Origin: Candidatus Iainarchaeum sp. | GTDB lineage: Archaea > Iainarchaeota > Iainarchaeia > Iainarchaeales > JAAZKV01 | DNA: 6,160 nucleotides | Assembly (NCBI GenBank): GCA_028702895.1 | Contig: JAQVNZ010000042.1 | Coordinates: 1 to 6,160, forward strand | Direction: 5' to 3' | Part shown: piece after piece, positions 5,228-6,160 of the stretch | Position numbering within the stretch: position 1 is the stretch's first letter | Layout of the letters: every line of letters begins with the position of its first letter | Notes under the pieces: model-generated | Database searches by the model: none | What the model was told of the DNA's origin: nothing | The model's input: the letters and a program-made list of their open reading frames with translations, nothing else | Program-made: the position numbers and the translations under genes

Positions 5228-6129
5228 TAGACATCACTTTTAATTTCTTTATAAATTTGTGTTGTTGCAATAGCTCCACCAGCAGCAGCAGTAATAATTT
5301 GTTTCAAGTTATTATTCGTAACATCCCCTGCAGCAAAAACACCTTTAATATTTGTTTCTTGATTTATATCAACAATTATAAAATTATTTTCTAAATTAAC
5401 CCCTAATTGCGAAGCTAGGTTAGAACTAGGATTAGATCCAATTTCAATAAATAAACCACTCGCATCCAAAATCAAACCATTATCTAGTTTTATTTTTTCC
5501 AAAAATTTTTCTCCAAAAAGTTCAATTACGTTTAAATTAAACATTGTTTGAATTTTCTCATTTTTTTCAACTGCTTCAACCCATGCGGGTTCTGCTCTAA
5601 AAAATTTATCTTTCCTATAAATCAAATAAACTTTTGATGCGAATTCAGATAATAATAATGCTGCAGTTAATGCTGCATCACTCCCACCAACAACACTTAC
5701 AATCTTATTTTTAAAAAACGCAGCATCACAAGTAGCACAATAACTTATACCCCTACCAACATATTTTCCTTCATCTTTAATATTTAATTTTCTTTTTTCA
5801 CTACCGGTTGCAAAAATAATTTTTTTAGAAAAAAATATTTCATCCTCAACATTTACTTCAAACAATTTATCTTTTTTTATATCAACCACTTTTTTTGAAA
5901 TAATTTTTACGCCCAAATGTTCAATTTGTTCTTTTAATTTCATTGCAAATTCAAAACCCTTTATTGTTTTATACGAAATTAAATTACAAATCTCATGAGC
6001 AGATGCTGCCATTCCACCATTAATTTCCCCAATAATCAGCGTCTTTAATTTATATCTTGCAGCATAAATTCCGGAATTTATTCCAGCAGGTCCAGAGCCA
6101 ATAATAATTAAATCATACACAACTTTCAT
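5227..6129 (-). CDS. trxB: Thioredoxin reductase (FAD-dependent, low-molecular-weight type)
   Basis: This flavoprotein moves electrons from NAD(P)H through FAD to a redox-active disulfide and on to thioredoxin or a related carrier, in the cytoplasm. At 300 residues it has normal family length. The N-terminal FAD motif is GSGPAG (11-16), FATGS is at 106-110, the redox pair is C131-A-T-C134-D in YCATCDAAFF, the second Rossmann motif is GGSDAAL (148-154), and the FAD-closing motif FAAGDV (265-270) is followed by the QIITAAAGGA helix. The NADPH-phosphate motif, HRRxxxR in E. coli, appears as YRKDKFFR (171-178), partly basic but altered, so preference for NADPH over NADH is likely but not certain. 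It is the first gene of an overlapping pair with zwf, which would supply NADPH. The ATG has a weak GTGGAT element 4 nt upstream (6134-6139, minus), and A/T-rich TATA-like sequence lies near the window edge. The family call is firm; cofactor preference is inferred. Confidence 0.95.
   Translation of the reverse strand: MKVVYDLIIIGSGPAGINSGIYAARYKLKTLIIGEINGGMAASAHEICNLISYKTIKGFEFAMKLKEQIEHLGVKIISKKVVDIKKDKLFEVNVEDEIFFSKKIIFATGSEKRKLNIKDEGKYVGRGISYCATCDAAFFKNKIVSVVGGSDAALTAALLLSEFASKVYLIYRKDKFFRAEPAWVEAVEKNEKIQTMFNLNVIELFGEKFLEKIKLDNGLILDASGLFIEIGSNPSSNLASQLGVNLENNFIIVDINQETNIKGVFAAGDVTNNNLKQIITAAAGGAIATTQIYKEIKSDV
5233..5237 (-). promoter_or_regulatory. Internal ribosome binding site for zwf within trxB
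   Basis: GTGAT on the minus strand, 5 nt before the zwf ATG, matches the 3' half of the archaeal Shine-Dalgarno AGGAGGTGAT. It lies within the last codons of trxB, supporting the ATG at 5227 and coupled translation of the two genes. Confidence 0.55.
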
Positions 6130-6160
6130 TTTAATCCACTTCTTTTTTAAACTTTTATTT

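Noticed and set aside
1..6160. CRISPR array, tRNA/rRNA genes, transposase or phage genes
   Set aside because: No regularly spaced repeats, cloverleaf-like GC-rich segments or mobile-element protein motifs were seen; nearly all the DNA is accounted for by the six genes.

Overview
The window is very AT-rich, densely packed DNA. It has six genes, none of them RNA genes, and no mobile elements, CRISPR arrays or long repeats. It most likely comes from a small-genome archaeon of the DPANN type (Woesearchaeota/Pacearchaeota-like). The evidence is indirect. The peroxiredoxin has the archaeal Prx6-type C-terminal cysteine pair. The small protein with a C-terminal J-domain is of a kind I associate with DPANN genomes. 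Ribosome binding sites are mostly weak or absent, and where present they match the archaeal GGAGGTGAT pattern. Short TATA-like stretches lie upstream of the genes. TGA is used as a stop and TGG for Trp, which argues against a Mollicute. An AT-rich bacterium such as a CPR member cannot be strictly excluded.

Layout, left to right. Positions 1-672 (+) hold the 3' part of an unrecognised gene whose frame is open through the left window edge; its fold pattern resembles a GNAT acyltransferase. Positions 765-1013 (+) encode an 82-residue, three-helix membrane protein that may be a divergent SemiSWEET/PQ-loop protein. It has the only strong Shine-Dalgarno in the window and ends at a perfect 9-bp hairpin. 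Positions 1065-1754 (-) encode a Prx6-type peroxiredoxin, convergent with the membrane protein. A divergent intergenic region with short tandem repeats then leads to a C-terminal J-domain protein (1962-2501, +), followed by a two-nucleotide-binding-domain ABC-F ATPase (2578-4155, +). On the minus strand at the right, thioredoxin reductase (6129-5227) overlaps by one base a compact glucose-6-phosphate dehydrogenase (5227-4223), forming a two-gene operon.

Three of the six genes suggest one redox circuit. Glucose-6-phosphate dehydrogenase makes NADPH, thioredoxin reductase can spend it to reduce a thioredoxin-like carrier, and the peroxiredoxin uses such a carrier to remove peroxides. The most unusual item is the glucose-6-phosphate dehydrogenase. 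It has 334 residues where the family usually has about 450-510, it keeps the catalytic residues, and it lies in what looks like an archaeal genome, where the classical oxidative pentose phosphate pathway is generally absent. I see no clearly new defence or mobile system here.
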